DNA from: Diabrotica undecimpunctata
Taxonomy: Eukaryota; Arthropoda; Insecta; Coleoptera; Chrysomelidae
Direction: 5' to 3'
Length of the DNA stretch: 64,000 nucleotides
Assembly (NCBI RefSeq): GCF_040954645.1
Contig: NC_092808.1
Span: 79,857,889-79,921,888, forward strand
Under the pieces are notes generated by a model. It did not search any database. It was not told where the DNA came from and saw only the letters and a list, made by a program, of their open reading frames with translations. Shown here in pieces: positions 23,367 to 34,145 of this stretch. The position numbers and the translations under genes were made by a program. Numbering within the stretch: position 1 is the first letter of the stretch; each line of letters begins with the position of its first letter.

Positions 23367-24574
23367 GATTTAGTGTAGATAAGAATAGAAATTTGTTTGG
23401 CAAACGACCGTTTTTCCGTTGCAAACAAAATTATAAAAAAACCTTTGTTTATAATTAGAAGACATTTTACCTGAAGTTAATCTCTTCATTGTTTGTAGAG
23501 TCGAGTATTAAATGACCATATTCTAATCTTTTGAAATATGTATAAATGATGTATTGAAAAAAACCAATTTTAAAGTAAGCTATTTAGTTTTCTCTGAAAC
23601 CGAAATTAGGCTTTTCCAAAATCATGATAAACACAATTTAAGCTTTTTGATTGGACGGTCGTTTTTAAAATGGGAATTTGGTGAGTCGATCATGAGAGAG
23701 GAGAAGTTAGTCATATTTTGGTCATCGAAAGGAAACAGTCGTATGTCTCAAGATAGGGTGTGGTTCGTGAGTTTGGATACCGGCGTAACGAAAAGAAGTG
23801 AATAGTTTGAAGAAGGAGATAACAAGTAGATTAAAAGAGGTCCTTGTATCTACCGTGGGCATTTTATAAAGTATTCTTACGGCATCCAGTTGACAAAAGG
23901 AGGTCCTGGTGTCATAAATAAGTAGCGGAGTTTGGAGAAGTGAATCAGGTGTTTTTTGTGTAGTCTGAAGGAGGTTTGCAGAGACGTAAAGAAGGAGCCG
24001 AGGTGACAAAGAGGGGAGATCACATCTTTGAGGAGACTGGACTTTTCTGGGTATGTTCCAACATACAACTCAAGAAGAAAATAAACTGTAAGTGTTTGTA
24101 CAATTGAATTTTATATCTGTGAAGGATCGTTTCGACATCAGGGTCATTAGCATTCAAATTTAAGAACTGAGGTTTTGTTAGGCTAATCAAAAGTTTAAAG
24201 TTTTGTGGTTTCTTTTTTCAAGTAAAGAAAATTTTAAGTAAAATTGGTTTTTCACGTAATATAAATATATGTAGCTTTATAATCTTATTATCCTAATAAT
24301 TTGATTTATTTTCTTGTATGCAGATTGATAAGATAACGACAGAATTTAATAATTGTTTTATTCGTTCATATAAAATAAAGAAACGTAAATCTTTGTAATA
24401 TAATATATTTGTATTATTATCGTTTTTTCTCTATCCTGATAAAAGACAACTAGAAAAACTTTTGAATCCATCGAACACAGGTAATATAAGGATTATTTTA
24501 CTTTTGATAACAGATAAGTTATAATTTTTTTATTGGCTCAATAAACTAAGTTTGAACTCAAAATAAACAATCAT

Positions 24575-24578
<4 letters not shown>
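23260..24578 (+). repeat. Gypsy 3' LTR
   Basis: 1319 bp and almost identical to 19316-20632. Visible differences include a few substitutions near 23300 and 24420 and a small insertion near 24432. Confidence 0.92.

Positions 24579-24661
<83 letters not shown>
24579..24661. repeat. (TA)n microsatellite
   Basis: Directly follows the 3' LTR. Confidence 0.95.
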
Positions 24662-24663
<2 letters not shown>

Positions 24664-25164
24664 TGTGTGTATTTGTATATATGTATATGGGTATTTTTTC
24701 CACTTCAATTGTTTAAAATAAAAGCGCCAATTGTTCCATTTTTATATTTTTATACCAGCGTTTCAATGTTATATTGTAATTTAAGCCCTTTCCTTTTTAC
24801 ATTTTCCGCTACATTGTTACACGTTGCTTGAATGCATTCTGGTTTCCATACCGGATCTCCATATTTTACAATAAAGATGCAAAATGTTCTTTGAGATTAA
24901 TGCAGGAAATATATTTATCTCTGTAGGAGTAACGTACAAACCACGAATTTAAAGGAGATGAATAGTAGATACAAATCCACCCAAGTTTTTACCAGTTTAA
25001 TAAATTTTACGTTGTAGTGGGTAGTGTACTGTGAGTTAGTAAAGTATGCACTATACATAAAATGGAATATTTAAGTCACAAAAATAATATGATATCAACC
25101 TATTATTTAATTAAAAATATAATCATATTGTATGTATTAAGATAACATAATTATATTATGTATA
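24662..25164. other. Unassigned sequence with a Tc1-end-like motif
   Basis: CCACTTCAATTGTT at 24700-24713 is identical to part of the inverted repeat of the Tc1-like element at 17715-19254, and also lies beside a TA array. Nothing else is recognised. Confidence 0.35.
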
Positions 25165-25330
25165 GTCCGTCAGATAGCCAAGCGAAGCCGGCGGTCGACT
25201 CTAGTTTGAGTTCGTATCTTGTCTTGGTGTACAGAAAAATACGAAGGCTGAAATGGTAGTTTATAATAATAATTTATAATTCTAATAATAATAATTTATA
25301 ATTCTAAATAAATGTAAGTATAATATAAGG
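25165..25330 (+). repeat. tRNA-related SINE-like segment
   Basis: ATAGCCAAGCGAAGCCGGCG (A-box region) and GTCGACTCTAGTTTGAGTTCGTATCTTG (anticodon to T-arm, B-box-like) have tRNA order and spacing. A short body and a repetitive TAATAATAATTTATAA tail follow. This is the plan of a tRNA-derived SINE. It is one copy only, with no duplication identified. Confidence 0.5.
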
Positions 25331-25394
25331 GTGTCTGATCTGCCTATGCTGGAGCAGTACGGCAAAAGATACGGATTTGCGGCTTGGTTATACT

Positions 25395-25480
25395 CCTCCA
25401 TAGATTGCTACAGTTAACATGCTCCTTTTCGAACGTGGCTGCACCGTACAAAAGACGACCAATAGTCAGAATTACGTATA
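25395..25480 (-). repeat. Dispersed fragment of the 16.6-17.7 kb repeat
   Basis: TTAACATGCTCCTTTTCGAA, GTGGCTGCACCGTAC, then GACGACCAATAGTCAGAA is the inverted form of the module repeated at 16645-17706. Confidence 0.75.
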
Positions 25481-25519
25481 TACGTATACACAGTATAGAA
25501 TTACGTATATACAATATAA

Positions 25520-25699
25520 AGTCGAGTTCTTAGTCCGAAATAAATATTGTAAATAAATGATATAAATTAAAGTAGTTATGTTCAAGTTCTTAGTAATAAG
25601 TGAATATTGTAATAAAGACTTTAATAAACTTGTAAGTGTTATAAATGTAGAACCTTTGATAATAAATAAAGACAATAATAGATTAATAAAAATAATACA
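25520..25699 (+). repeat. Truncated 5' LTR of the second Gypsy element
   Basis: It matches only the last ~180 bases of the 3' LTR, from AGTCGAGTTCTTAGTCCG onward. The U3 region and its TATA box are absent, so this copy has no promoter of its own. Confidence 0.85.
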
Positions 25700-25738
25700 G
25701 TGGTGTCAGAATTGGGATATATAAAATAAATTGTGAAA

Positions 25739-26335
25739 ATGTTTACGATTTCTGAGCTCACAGTTACGAATTTAAGAAGACATCTCGAGGATGGAGAATT
25801 AGCTTCTACCGGAAAAAAAGCTGAGATAGTCCAACGACTAAAGAACGCTTTGGAGGAAGAGGGTTTAGACCCGGAAACTTATATATTTGGAGATGCTCTC
25901 ATCACGTCGATTTCGAAATTAGAGAACAAAGTTTCTGACGATATTTCCAAAGTTTCTTCTGATGTAGCCAAAGTTTCTGGTGACATCGCATCATTAGAAG
26001 ACAAAGTTTCTAACGAGATTTCTTCTCTGGAAAGCAAAGTTTCGGCTAAAATCACTTTGGAAATCTCTAAAGTCACTTCTGAGGTGTCTGCCCTTGACGA
26101 TAGAATGTCTTCGTTAAAAAACCAAGTTGCTGCCGATATGTTGGCCTTCAAAGAAAAGATATGGAAAGAGATGAAAAGGAAGATGGAAGACACAGGGCCA
26201 GCAAAGAAAGGAAACAATCTAATTACGGTAGAGACAAAAAAATACGAGACGAAATGTAAGACGAGACGGAAAATCGTCATGGAACAACTACATGAAACAG
26301 TTCGAATCAGCTGCAAGAGCGAATGGATGGTCTGA
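25739..26335 (+). pseudogene. Gypsy Gag N-terminus with SAP domain
   Basis: It starts MFTISELTVTNLRRHL and continues GKKAEIVQRLKNALEEEG, a SAP-type DNA-binding helix-extended-helix at residues ~5-40. A coiled-coil tract follows with VS-rich heptads (SKVSSDVAKVSGDIASLEDK). The frame then leaves the Gag register near 26270 by a frameshift and stops at 26335. SAP domains at the N-terminus are seen in a subset of arthropod Gypsy Gag proteins. It would assemble particles and bind nucleic acid. Confidence 0.8.
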
Positions 26336-26942
26336 AAAAGAAAAGGCTGTAAACCTGACTATCGCTCTTCGAGAAGATGTCTTAGATGTGCTTCAGACCA
26401 TAGCCGTAGAGGAGACGGATGATTTCGAACAACTGAAAAAGAGGTTAAATATGCGATATGGCCACGAACATTTGGAGTATGTATATCAGTCGCAGCTAAA
26501 AAATCAAAGAGAGAAGAAAGATGAGGCTCTTCAAGAATATAAGGTAGATATTGCAAGATTAGTACGATATGCTTATCCAACAGCTCCCGAAGACATGATG
26601 CAAAAATTGGCCGTTCGAACATTTATTGATAGTCTTCGTGATCATGAAATGCAGAGAACACTGCGATTAGCTCGTCACAAGACGCTGGTTGATGTCTTAT
26701 TCGCCGCCCTCGAATACGAGTCAGCTACGCAGGCCTCTGGCGGGTACAGTAAAGTTAGGACTGTAAAAGAGGAAGGAGATAAAGATAAACTAGACCAGCT
26801 CGTAAATATGATGAAAAGTATGATATACAAGAAAACGAAGACCATAAGATGCTGGAATTATGGCGAAATAGGACATGTACGAAGTTTATGTAAGCACCCT
26901 AGGTACGACGCAAATCAAAAAACTCACCATCAGGAAAACTAA
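26292..26942 (+). pseudogene. Gypsy Gag capsid and zinc-knuckle part
   Basis: This frame continues Gag: FESAARANGWSEKEKAVNLT, ALREDVLDVLQTI, LKKRLNMRYG, YPTAPEDMMQKLAVRTFIDS. It ends with CWNYGEIGHVRSLC. The knuckle should be CX2CX4HX4C; the second Cys is Tyr, so zinc binding is probably lost. The true start lies in the other frame at 25739. Confidence 0.85.
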
Positions 26943-27013
26943 AACGGGTTGGCCTTAGGGGGACAGCTTCGACCCAGAACTTTTCCAAAGACCCTCTCAT
27001 ACTAATAGCTTCT

Positions 27014-27519
27014 TTGAAATGTCGTGAAGATAGTGTATATGTAGATGGAGAAAGAAATGGTAAAAGGCATACGTTGTTGGTGGATACCGGAGAGACCAGA
27101 ACCATTATACGCCCGACAGTTATAAACAGCCGTAAGAAACTGTTACCAACGAGGTTGCGACTTCGGACCGCTACAGGTGAAAATGCCAACATTCATGGAA
27201 AAATGCAGGTACAATTTATAATTGGAGCAGAAAAGTTCGTCCATACTGTTATAGTTGCTGACATCGAAAAGGACGTTATATTAGAAATAAACGTAATGAG
27301 TATCCATGGATTTCAATTGAATTTTAAGAATAAGGTAAATAAAGTTGGCAACGAGGAGGTATTTCTTCATCTACATGATGACAACACTGTGTAAGCAGCC
27401 ATTAAAGAATATAAAGTCGTGCCTGCGAGAAGCGAAACAATCATAGTAGCGCGGCTACAGGGAATTGTGGACGAAGGGATACCTGTTATGATGGAGCCTT
27501 TTAACCATGACGACGAGGT
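27014..27519 (+). pseudogene. Gypsy protease and protease-RT linker
   Basis: HTLLVDTGETRTIIRP is the retropepsin active site (DTG intact), followed by the flap and core to VADIEKDVILEINVM. A TAA at 27392 interrupts the frame. The linker continues in the same frame (VPARSETIIVARLQG, VMMEPFNHDDEV) up to the solo LTR. Protease would mature Gag-Pol. Confidence 0.8.
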
Positions 27520-27989
27520 TATGGTAAATGATGGGGTTGTTATATTTGATGACCATTTATTTAGAACACAACTGTACACTATTTTCTTAACATTACTTAT
27601 TTTAATTATATTCAGTACTTAGTTGACGTTGCTATGAGACTACTTTATAATTACTGATACGCATTACATCAACTTGCTGTCTTGACGTTAATTTAGTTCT
27701 GATAAGTATTTAGATCCAAGATAAAAGTCGTTGTCTTTTTTATAATAGACCTTGCAACAGTCAGCAGTCGTTCATTAGTGGGTCAAGTTTGTTTTATATA
27801 ACCTACGACAAATTTGCGTCGGCGATTCATAATTCTGCTGACTTTACACATTCTAATCGAGGCTATTTTATGGATGTCCTCGATTCGAATTATTAAACAT
27901 ATTTTATATAAATAAATGGAAAAAGTATTACACGTTCCTTCTAAACTTTATCTTTTTATGAATTGTAATATTTTAGGGATAATACCACA
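27520..27989 (+). mobile_element. Solo LTR inserted in Gypsy pol
   Basis: A 470 bp insertion is bounded by AGGT at 27516-27519 and 27990-27993, a 4 bp target duplication. It has 7 bp inverted ends (TATGGTA / TACCACA, one mismatch). It contains TATAATAG near 27740, an initiator-like CAGTCAGCAGTCGTTC and AATAAATGG near 27911. Insert plus duplication is 474 bases, a multiple of three, and the host frame resumes beyond it. Solo LTRs arise by recombination between the two LTRs of an element. Confidence 0.8.
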
Positions 27990-27994
27990 AGGTT

Positions 27995-29816
27995 GGCCGT
28001 GGAATCATAATTGGAAAGGAATTGGTGACTTCGGCTAAAGAAATTACTCTGAGACTTACCAATGTCAATGACTACCCAGTGACCATTAAGAAAGAGACAA
28101 AAGTAGGCATTTGTGTACTTGTGACATCCATAATCCGTCAGGCGACAACATTTGATAATTCCAACGACAAATTCGACCAAATGGTTGCAGTTGCAGGACA
28201 GTCTCTAAATCAGATGGAGAAAAGAAAATTAAGGGAATTTCTTCGGCAGTATCGTGATATTTTCGTACCGAATGGAGGAAAGACGGGAAGAACTACCGTT
28301 GTTAAGCATAAAATTGATACTGGTAATGCTAAGCCAATTCGTCAAACAGCTCGACGATTACCACAAGCGAAGAGAGAGGAAGCTGAAACGATTGTTCAGG
28401 AAATGAAGAAAGACGGGGTGATAGAACCTTCTACGAGCCCATGGGTCTCTCCGGTGGTCCTGGTTAAGAAGAAAGACGAAACGACGAGATTCTGTATAGA
28501 TTACCGTTTGCTGAACAACGTTACCAAGAAAGATAGTTATCTTCTGCCTCGGATCGACGATACATTGGACACATTGGCTGGAAGTAAATTGTTTTTTACT
28601 TTGGATTTGAAGTCTGGATACTGGCAGGTAGACATGGACCCAGTAGATAAAGAAAAGATAGCCTTCACCACAGGATCTGGATTGTGGCAATTCAACGTTA
28701 TGCCATTTGGACTCTGTAATGCTCCTACGATATTTGAGAGGCTCATGGAAAATGTGTTGAGAGAGTTATATTGGAAAACATGCTTGGTTTATCTAGATAA
28801 CATAATCGTCTTGGCGTAGACATTTGAAGACCATCTGAAGAATTTAGAAAACGTTTTTAATCGACTTAAAGCTGCCCAATTGATGTTTAACCCCAAGAAT
28901 TGCCAGCTTCAGTGCCATTTCAATTATCTGGGTCATATAGTCAGTAAAGAAGAAGTGGCCGTGGATAAGGGATAAATCGATTCCGTTAAGGAATGGCCAG
29001 AACAAACAGACAAACATCAGGTAAGAAGTTTTCTTGGACTATGTACTTACTACCGGAGGTTTATTAAAAAGTTTGCAGATATCGCTAAGCCATTAACGCG
29101 ACTTACAGAGGAAGCAAGAGATTACTGCTGGGATACAGACTGCCAAAATGCCTTTGAGACCTTAAAAAAGCATTTAATTACAGCACCAATTTTAGGTTTT
29201 CCACTGCCAGAAGGAGAGTTCATATTAGATACTGATGCAAGTAATGTGGGAATTGGAGGAGTGCTATCTCAGATTTAAGGAGGACAGGAACTAGTCCTTG
29301 GATATTTTGGTAAAGTTCTTTCAAAACGTGAGCGGAATTATTGCGTCACGAGAAGAGAACTTCTAGGAGTAGTGAAATCAGTCGAGCACTTCTATCAATA
29401 CCTCTATGGACGGAAGTTTTTAATCCGAACCGACCATGCCGCCCTTAAGTGGTTGATGCAGTTTAAGAATGCAGAGGGTCAGATAGCCAGATGGATCGAA
29501 CGACTCCAAGAGTACGATTTCAAGATTGAACACCGGGCCGGAGTTAGCCACAGAAACGCTGATTCTCTTGCCAGAAGGCCACGCCCAGCAGAGTGTTCAA
29601 ACTGCAACAAAACGGAATCCAAGAAAGCAGCAGTGCTAAGAACAACTTACCATCCCGGCCAGTATCAGAGACGCACCAGGGTTAGCATCTGTTTTTCGAA
29701 GGAAGTTCGGTCGAGTTGCAGAACTTCAATGCCAAGTGTCAGCTCCCGGGAAAGCCTTGAAACTCCAAGATGCATCACGTTACCTTTTCTACCTGGTAAC
29801 AAAAGACACTGCCCAT
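27995..29816 (+). pseudogene. Gypsy reverse transcriptase and RNase H
   Basis: One frame with in-frame stops at 28817, about 28972 and about 29277. RT blocks are VIEPSTSPWVSPVVLVKKKD, RFCIDYRLLNNVT, FFTLDLKSGYWQV, MPFGLCNAPTIFERLM and YLDNIIV. The catalytic YxDD is YLDN here, with loss of an active-site Asp. KHQVRSFLGLCTYYRRFI, the RNase H acidic block (LDTDASNVGIGGVLSQ) and FLIRTDHAALKWLM follow. After about 29590 the frame loses similarity and no integrase zinc finger or DDE core follows. Confidence 0.92.
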
Positions 29817-29900
29817 GAGCAACCTACCTACCGAGATGTATGGAAAGCCTTACTTCAATTGAGAGAGCACGTACTAGAGTCCGACGTGCAAAAGTGAGCT

Positions 29901-30167
29901 ATGCCAAAGTTAGAGTGCCGCCAATTAGATTGGAGGGTTATCCGAAGTATGGTGGAGGAGATCTTAAAAGACACCGAAGTCCAGGTGTTAGTATGTTGCA
30001 ATCCGCATAGTTACTGGTGCGGAGAGAAAACCGTCCCTTGCAATTTTTATACAACTGGAAGTTGTAAAAGAGGGTCCAGTTGCCGATACCAGCATACCGT
30101 TCCATTTCCAGTCCCGACAAGGTTCCAGGAGGAACCATCTTTTAAGAGGGGGGCAATGTTACGATAA
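29901..30167 (+). pseudogene. Small CCCH zinc-finger frame at Gypsy 3' end
   Basis: An 88-codon frame starts at ATG 29901 and ends 10 bases into the 3' LTR. It contains CNFYTTGSCKRGSSCRYQH, a C-x7-C-x5-C-x3-H zinc-finger pattern typical of RNA-binding CCCH proteins. It may be a C-terminal extension of pol brought close by the integrase deletion, or a separate accessory frame. Codon choice is ordinary for the element. Function is not established. Confidence 0.6.
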
Positions 30168-30601
30168 GTAATGACGCATAATATCTAAACTGTATACATA
30201 TTTTCCCATTCAAGTCTTTTCTAGTTCATTCACCAGCCGGCAGAACCCCCAGGTAATAACCGACGGGTCTCCTACGATTCGTTTCCAGAGGAAGGCCGAA
30301 TGAAAAAAATCAGTCCGGGTGACATTCTCGTCAGTTCGAAGGAAATCGCCGGAATTCTAGTCTAACGGTTGTTTAGTATAAATATAGAGGACCCTTTTAT
30401 TTTAGGTTACAGTTAGTTTTGAATATGTAGTCGAGTTTTTAGTCCGAAATACATATTGTAAATAAATGATATAAATTATTGTGTTCTAGTTCTTAGTGAT
30501 AAGTGAATATTGTAATAAAGACTTTAATAAACTTTTAAGTGTTATAAATGTAGAACCTTTGATAATAAATAAAGACAATAAATTAGATTAATAAAAATAC
30601 T

Positions 30602-30604
<3 letters not shown>
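30157..30604 (+). repeat. 3' LTR of the second Gypsy element
   Basis: 448 bp, from TGTTACGATAAG to AATACTACA, preceded by a polypurine tract. TATAAATA at 30377-30384 marks the promoter. Its last 180 bases match the truncated 5' LTR with scattered differences, consistent with an older insertion than the element at 19316. Confidence 0.88.
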
Positions 30605-30685
<81 letters not shown>

Positions 30686-30691
30686 AATATA

Positions 30692-30757
<66 letters not shown>

Positions 30758-30775
30758 CTGTGTGTGTGTGTGTAT
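30605..30775. repeat. (TA)n and (TG)n microsatellites
   Basis: Two TA runs (30605-30681, 30693-30749) and a TG run follow the LTR end directly. Confidence 0.95.
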
Positions 30776-30872
30776 GAATATTTATATGTACATATATAGT
30801 TAATATGTCTGCCACATGACACTTGAGATATTAAGATGCTAGAAACTAGGATACTGAAATATTTAGTTATTA

Positions 30873-30907
30873 AACCTAACGTATTATTATAATACGTTAG
30901 GTTTACT
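30873..30907. repeat. Perfect 17 bp inverted repeat
   Basis: TAAACCTAACGTATTAT and its exact reverse complement are separated by one base. Confidence 0.85.
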
Positions 30908-31340
30908 TTCTGTAGAAATTAATGACTAAAAAAACGCCATGGAGAAATATAAACTTAAATATAGCATCGCCACTACGATGCATCACCTGTATAATACATG
31001 ACGAATGTAAATCGTCCAACTTAAGTAGGACTTCCAAAGGGCAATCAAATAAACAAAAAGTAACTATCAATATGTGGATACAGATCAATGATTGCTTTCG
31101 CGTTAAAACTATTTTTAACAAATAAAATTAAAGTCAGACGATTCAGTTACAAAATGAAAGTAACAAGATTCAATAAAGTGTCATTTAGTTGCTAGTTGTA
31201 TCATATAAGTAGTGAGAGAAAGGCAGTTTTTCTTTGCCAATTTTGGCAAATCCAATTCCAAATTAACACCTATTCTCAATAAAAATTATGGTTTTGTTTA
31301 AATAAACAATAATTATAATCGGGTTTTTTTATTTAACAAC

Positions 31341-31361
31341 CTAACCTAACCTTACCTAATT
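31341..31361. repeat. Short (CCTAA)n telomere-like tract
   Basis: Four CCTAA units, one altered to CCTTA. The insect telomere repeat is TTAGG. The tract is too short to prove telomeric origin. Confidence 0.5.
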
Positions 31362-32261
31362 TGCGATCTGTTAAATTTTTCAATAGGCAAATGGTGAATA
31401 ATAACGTTCTGAAACTATTTTCTTGTTGCATGTCTAAGTTAAATATTGTGTTTACATGGAATTAAGCCACAATTTATTGTAATGAAAATTACATTTTCAA
31501 CTTAAATTTAACGTTTCAATTTTCACTATGGAAATTATTTTTAAAAAGACTATTTGAATTGTGTGGAAAGGGTATAACCGCCAAAGCAGACCAGGGAAAT
31601 TAGTTTTTTTTTGTGACACTAAACCAGCAGGGCAAACGAAATTTTTTATCACTATCACAAAAAAAGTAAAGCATTTGACTCTAATTTAAGAGTAACAAAC
31701 CTATGAGCCATATACGAACCTCCAAAATAGCATTTTTAAATGTTTTTGTCATTATTTGTTGCTTATAATATTGCAAAATAAGTCAAAAATTTCGGTTGTT
31801 TATAAATAATAATACCTTTTTTAAAAATTAACTTAGAACTTTCATATAAGACAGAATGTTGTTCTTGCAGTTCATACAAAATGTCAAAATTTCAAAGTGT
31901 TTTTATTTGTGTATCTCAAATTTTTTTGCAACAATATAAGTCAGAAAATGATGACGTTAGAATATTTCTACGGACAGCTATATTTGGAAAGCTTGCATTT
32001 TTATACTTTAAAAAAGAAAAAGTTGTCTTATGACAATTTGGGACGAAAATAATACCTTTTTTTAACCGACACCAACTTTGTTTATAACAATTAAGATATA
32101 TAATTAGCGCCATTTGAAACAACATACTTTAAAGTTTTAATGTGAAGAATTCGAAAAAATCTGCCTTTTAACGGAATCGTCAACAAAGCTTCAAAATATG
32201 GCCCCAAAAATCAGCCAGCTTTGAAACTAGCTGGAGGTGTACATTACATGTAATTTTTCAT

Positions 32262-32760
32262 TTTTTATAGTATTATTTGAGTTAATTTTTATTGTAAAAC
32301 ATAAATATTTATGATCAATATAAACTTTTTTAATAAACATAGTAAATAAGTTATTTATAATAGATTTTATGAAAAACACAAATTATCCTATACAATTATT
32401 TCTAAAAATAGTATTCGTTTATGTATTTCTTTGGAAATAAATAATCTCAAATAAAAATTTACTTACTTTTTTGCTTACATTACGAATATGTATTATCTAA
32501 ATAAATAAATTGTTAATTAACCATTTCATTTGTTTAAATAATTTTTTTTTCGATTTTTAATTTTTTGTTAGTAGTATTTGAGGTATTTTTTTTGTAAAAT
32601 ATAAATAATAATGATTAATATAAACTTCTAATAAACATTGTCAATAATGTATTTATAATAAATTTTGTAAAAAAAACGAATTCAATTATTTCTAAAAATA
32701 GTATTGGTTTATGTAGTGCTTTGGAAATAAATAATCTTAAATATAATTTGAGATTTTTGT
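32262..32760. repeat. Diverged tandem duplication, ~300 bp period
   Basis: The block containing AATTATTTCTAAAAATAGTATT and GGAAATAAATAATCT, with its upstream ~150 bases, occurs at about 32262-32460 and 32561-32750. There are many substitutions and small indels between them. Confidence 0.75.
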
Positions 32761-33189
32761 TAATGGAAAAATTTTCTCAATGGAAAACAATTAAAAAAGC
32801 CAATTTTAACGTTTTTAAAGGACATTTTTCAATAGGTTAGACATCGATAATTAGATAATGAAAAATATGAGATAAAAGCATAAGTCAAGTTGTTTAAAAA
32901 TAAACAATTCAGTTTTGATATCACCATGCAAAATTTAGTTTAAAATATCTATAAACAAATTGATATATCGTTGCGTTTCGAGATATATGAACTTGTCAAA
33001 CGTCTAAACTTTAACGTTCAAAATATATTATATTTATTACCCCTAAAATTAATCTTATTTTAATCAAAAGAATGTGATGCTACAACATTACAGTAAAAAG
33101 TTTACACAAAGTTTACCACGGGAAGCAGATTATTTATATTAATTTTTTAACCGATGAAAAATTTCATCTTTATTTGAAGAGAGATTTAG

Positions 33190-33488
33190 AATAGAGATTC
33201 TAAATAATATTAATATCACTGTTGACTTTATGTGTGTCCCATCACATTCAGCTACACAAGGAAATGAAGAAGCAGATAAACTAGCCCGCTTAGCATTCTT
33301 CAGCCAGAACTCCATTCTTATTATTGACGTTTCTTTACATGACTTTAAGTCAGAAATAAAATATAATGTGTTAAGTGCATGGCAAAATATGTGGAGTGCA
33401 TCACAAAATAAACTCAAGAAAAACAAACAATTATTGAAACCGTGGCTCCAACCCACAGCGAATAGACACGAACAAGTGAGAATAACAC
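33190..33488 (+). pseudogene. Jockey-type LINE RNase H, left part (interrupted)
   Basis: The plus frame from about 33230 reads CVPSHSATQGNEEADKLARL, then LHDFKSEIKYNVLSAWQ, then RHEQVRITRLRL. This is the end of RNase H and the run-up to the terminal zinc block. It stops at the duplicated target GTTTGCGACT (33489-33498), where another LINE is inserted. It resumes at 34146. Confidence 0.85.
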
Positions 33489-33498
33489 GTTTGCGACT

Positions 33499-34145
33499 TC
33501 TTCTTCTTCCTTTGCCGTATCCGTTTCGGACGTTGGCTATTAACAAGGCTATTTTGACTTTGTTTACGGCACCTCTGAACAGTTCGGTCGATGTTAGTCC
33601 GAACCATTGTCGCAGGTTATACATCCATGAGTGTCGTCTTCTTCCCGGTCTCCTCCTACTGTCGATTCTTCCTTGGACTATTAACTGTAGCAGCCGGTAC
33701 TTAGTATGCCTCATGACATGTCCGAAGTAGTCAAGCTTCCGTTTCTTTACGGTGAAGATTATTTCTTTGCTTTTGCCTATTCTCTGCATTACTTCCACGT
33801 TAGTGATGTGGTCTGTCCAGGATATCCGAAGAATACGGCGATATATCCACAGCTCAAAGGATTCTAGTTTCTTCAGGGTGGCTTCCGTTGTGGTCCATGC
33901 CTCTGCTTCATAGAACAAGACCGGGAAGACATAACACTTGACCAGTCTTAATTTTAGTTCCATTGAGATTTTGCTTGTGAACCACTTTTTCATATTGTTG
34001 AACGCGTTTCGCGTTTTTTTAATTCGTGATCTTATTTCTGTTGACTGGTCCCATTTTGTGTTGACTGTGGTTCCAAGGTATGTGTATGTCTCCACTTGTT
34101 CTATTTTTCGGTTGTTTAATGTCAATTGCAAGTTGCTGTTTTCTA
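33499..34145 (-). pseudogene. 5'-truncated LINE nested in another LINE
   Basis: The minus frame gives ETYTYLGTTVNTKWDQSTE, EAWTTTEATLKKLESFE, LWIYRRILRISWTDHITNVE, LDYFGHVMRHTKYRLLQLIV and GRRRHSWMYNLRQWFG. It ends near VRNGYGKG and a (GAA)n-type 3' tail at 33499-33510. The insert is flanked by 10 bp duplications (33489-33498, 34146-34155), the hallmark of target-primed insertion. Frame integrity over ~210 codons suggests it is fairly young. It lacks endonuclease and RT core through 5' truncation. Confidence 0.9.

Larger units (their letters stand above)
19316..24578 (+). mobile_element. Ty3/Gypsy retrotransposon with pol deleted
   Basis: Two ~1.32 kb LTRs with TGTTATG...CATAACA ends enclose a 2.6 kb interior. 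It has a lysine-type primer site (TGGCCCCCAACGTG, 20635), gag, protease and the first residues of RT. The frame then runs into the 3' LTR. RT, RNase H and integrase are missing, so movement would need a helper. The LTRs differ at only a few positions, indicating a young insertion. Flanks are TA arrays, so ATAT flanking is uninformative as a duplication. Confidence 0.9.
25520..30604 (+). mobile_element. Older Ty3/Gypsy element, LTR- and integrase-deleted
   Basis: In order: a truncated 5' LTR (25520-25699), a primer-site-like TGGTGTCAGAATTGGG (25701), gag with a SAP domain, protease, RT and RNase H, a small CCCH-type frame, a polypurine tract (AAGAGGGGGG) and a complete 3' LTR (30157-30604). 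Integrase is missing between RNase H and the CCCH frame. Frames are broken and a solo LTR sits in pol. Confidence 0.9.
30776..33189. other. Unassigned AT-rich DNA with small repeats
   Basis: No gene was recognised. It contains a perfect hairpin (30873-30907), a short telomere-like CCTAA run (31341-31361) and a diverged tandem duplication (32262-32760). Open frames at 30903-31125 and 31916-32125 show no domain. Confidence 0.5.

Noticed and set aside
25879..26316. Minus-strand 145-codon frame opposite the second Gypsy gag
   Set aside because: Antisense shadow of the SAP/coiled-coil Gag frame.
30873..30907. Hairpin considered as a transcription terminator
   Set aside because: Intrinsic terminators are bacterial. 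No gene lies upstream and there is no T-tract of that kind.
33938..34131. Plus-strand frame upstream of LRLGNSNF as part of the host LINE protein
   Set aside because: It is the antisense of the nested minus-strand LINE; true host coding resumes only at 34146.
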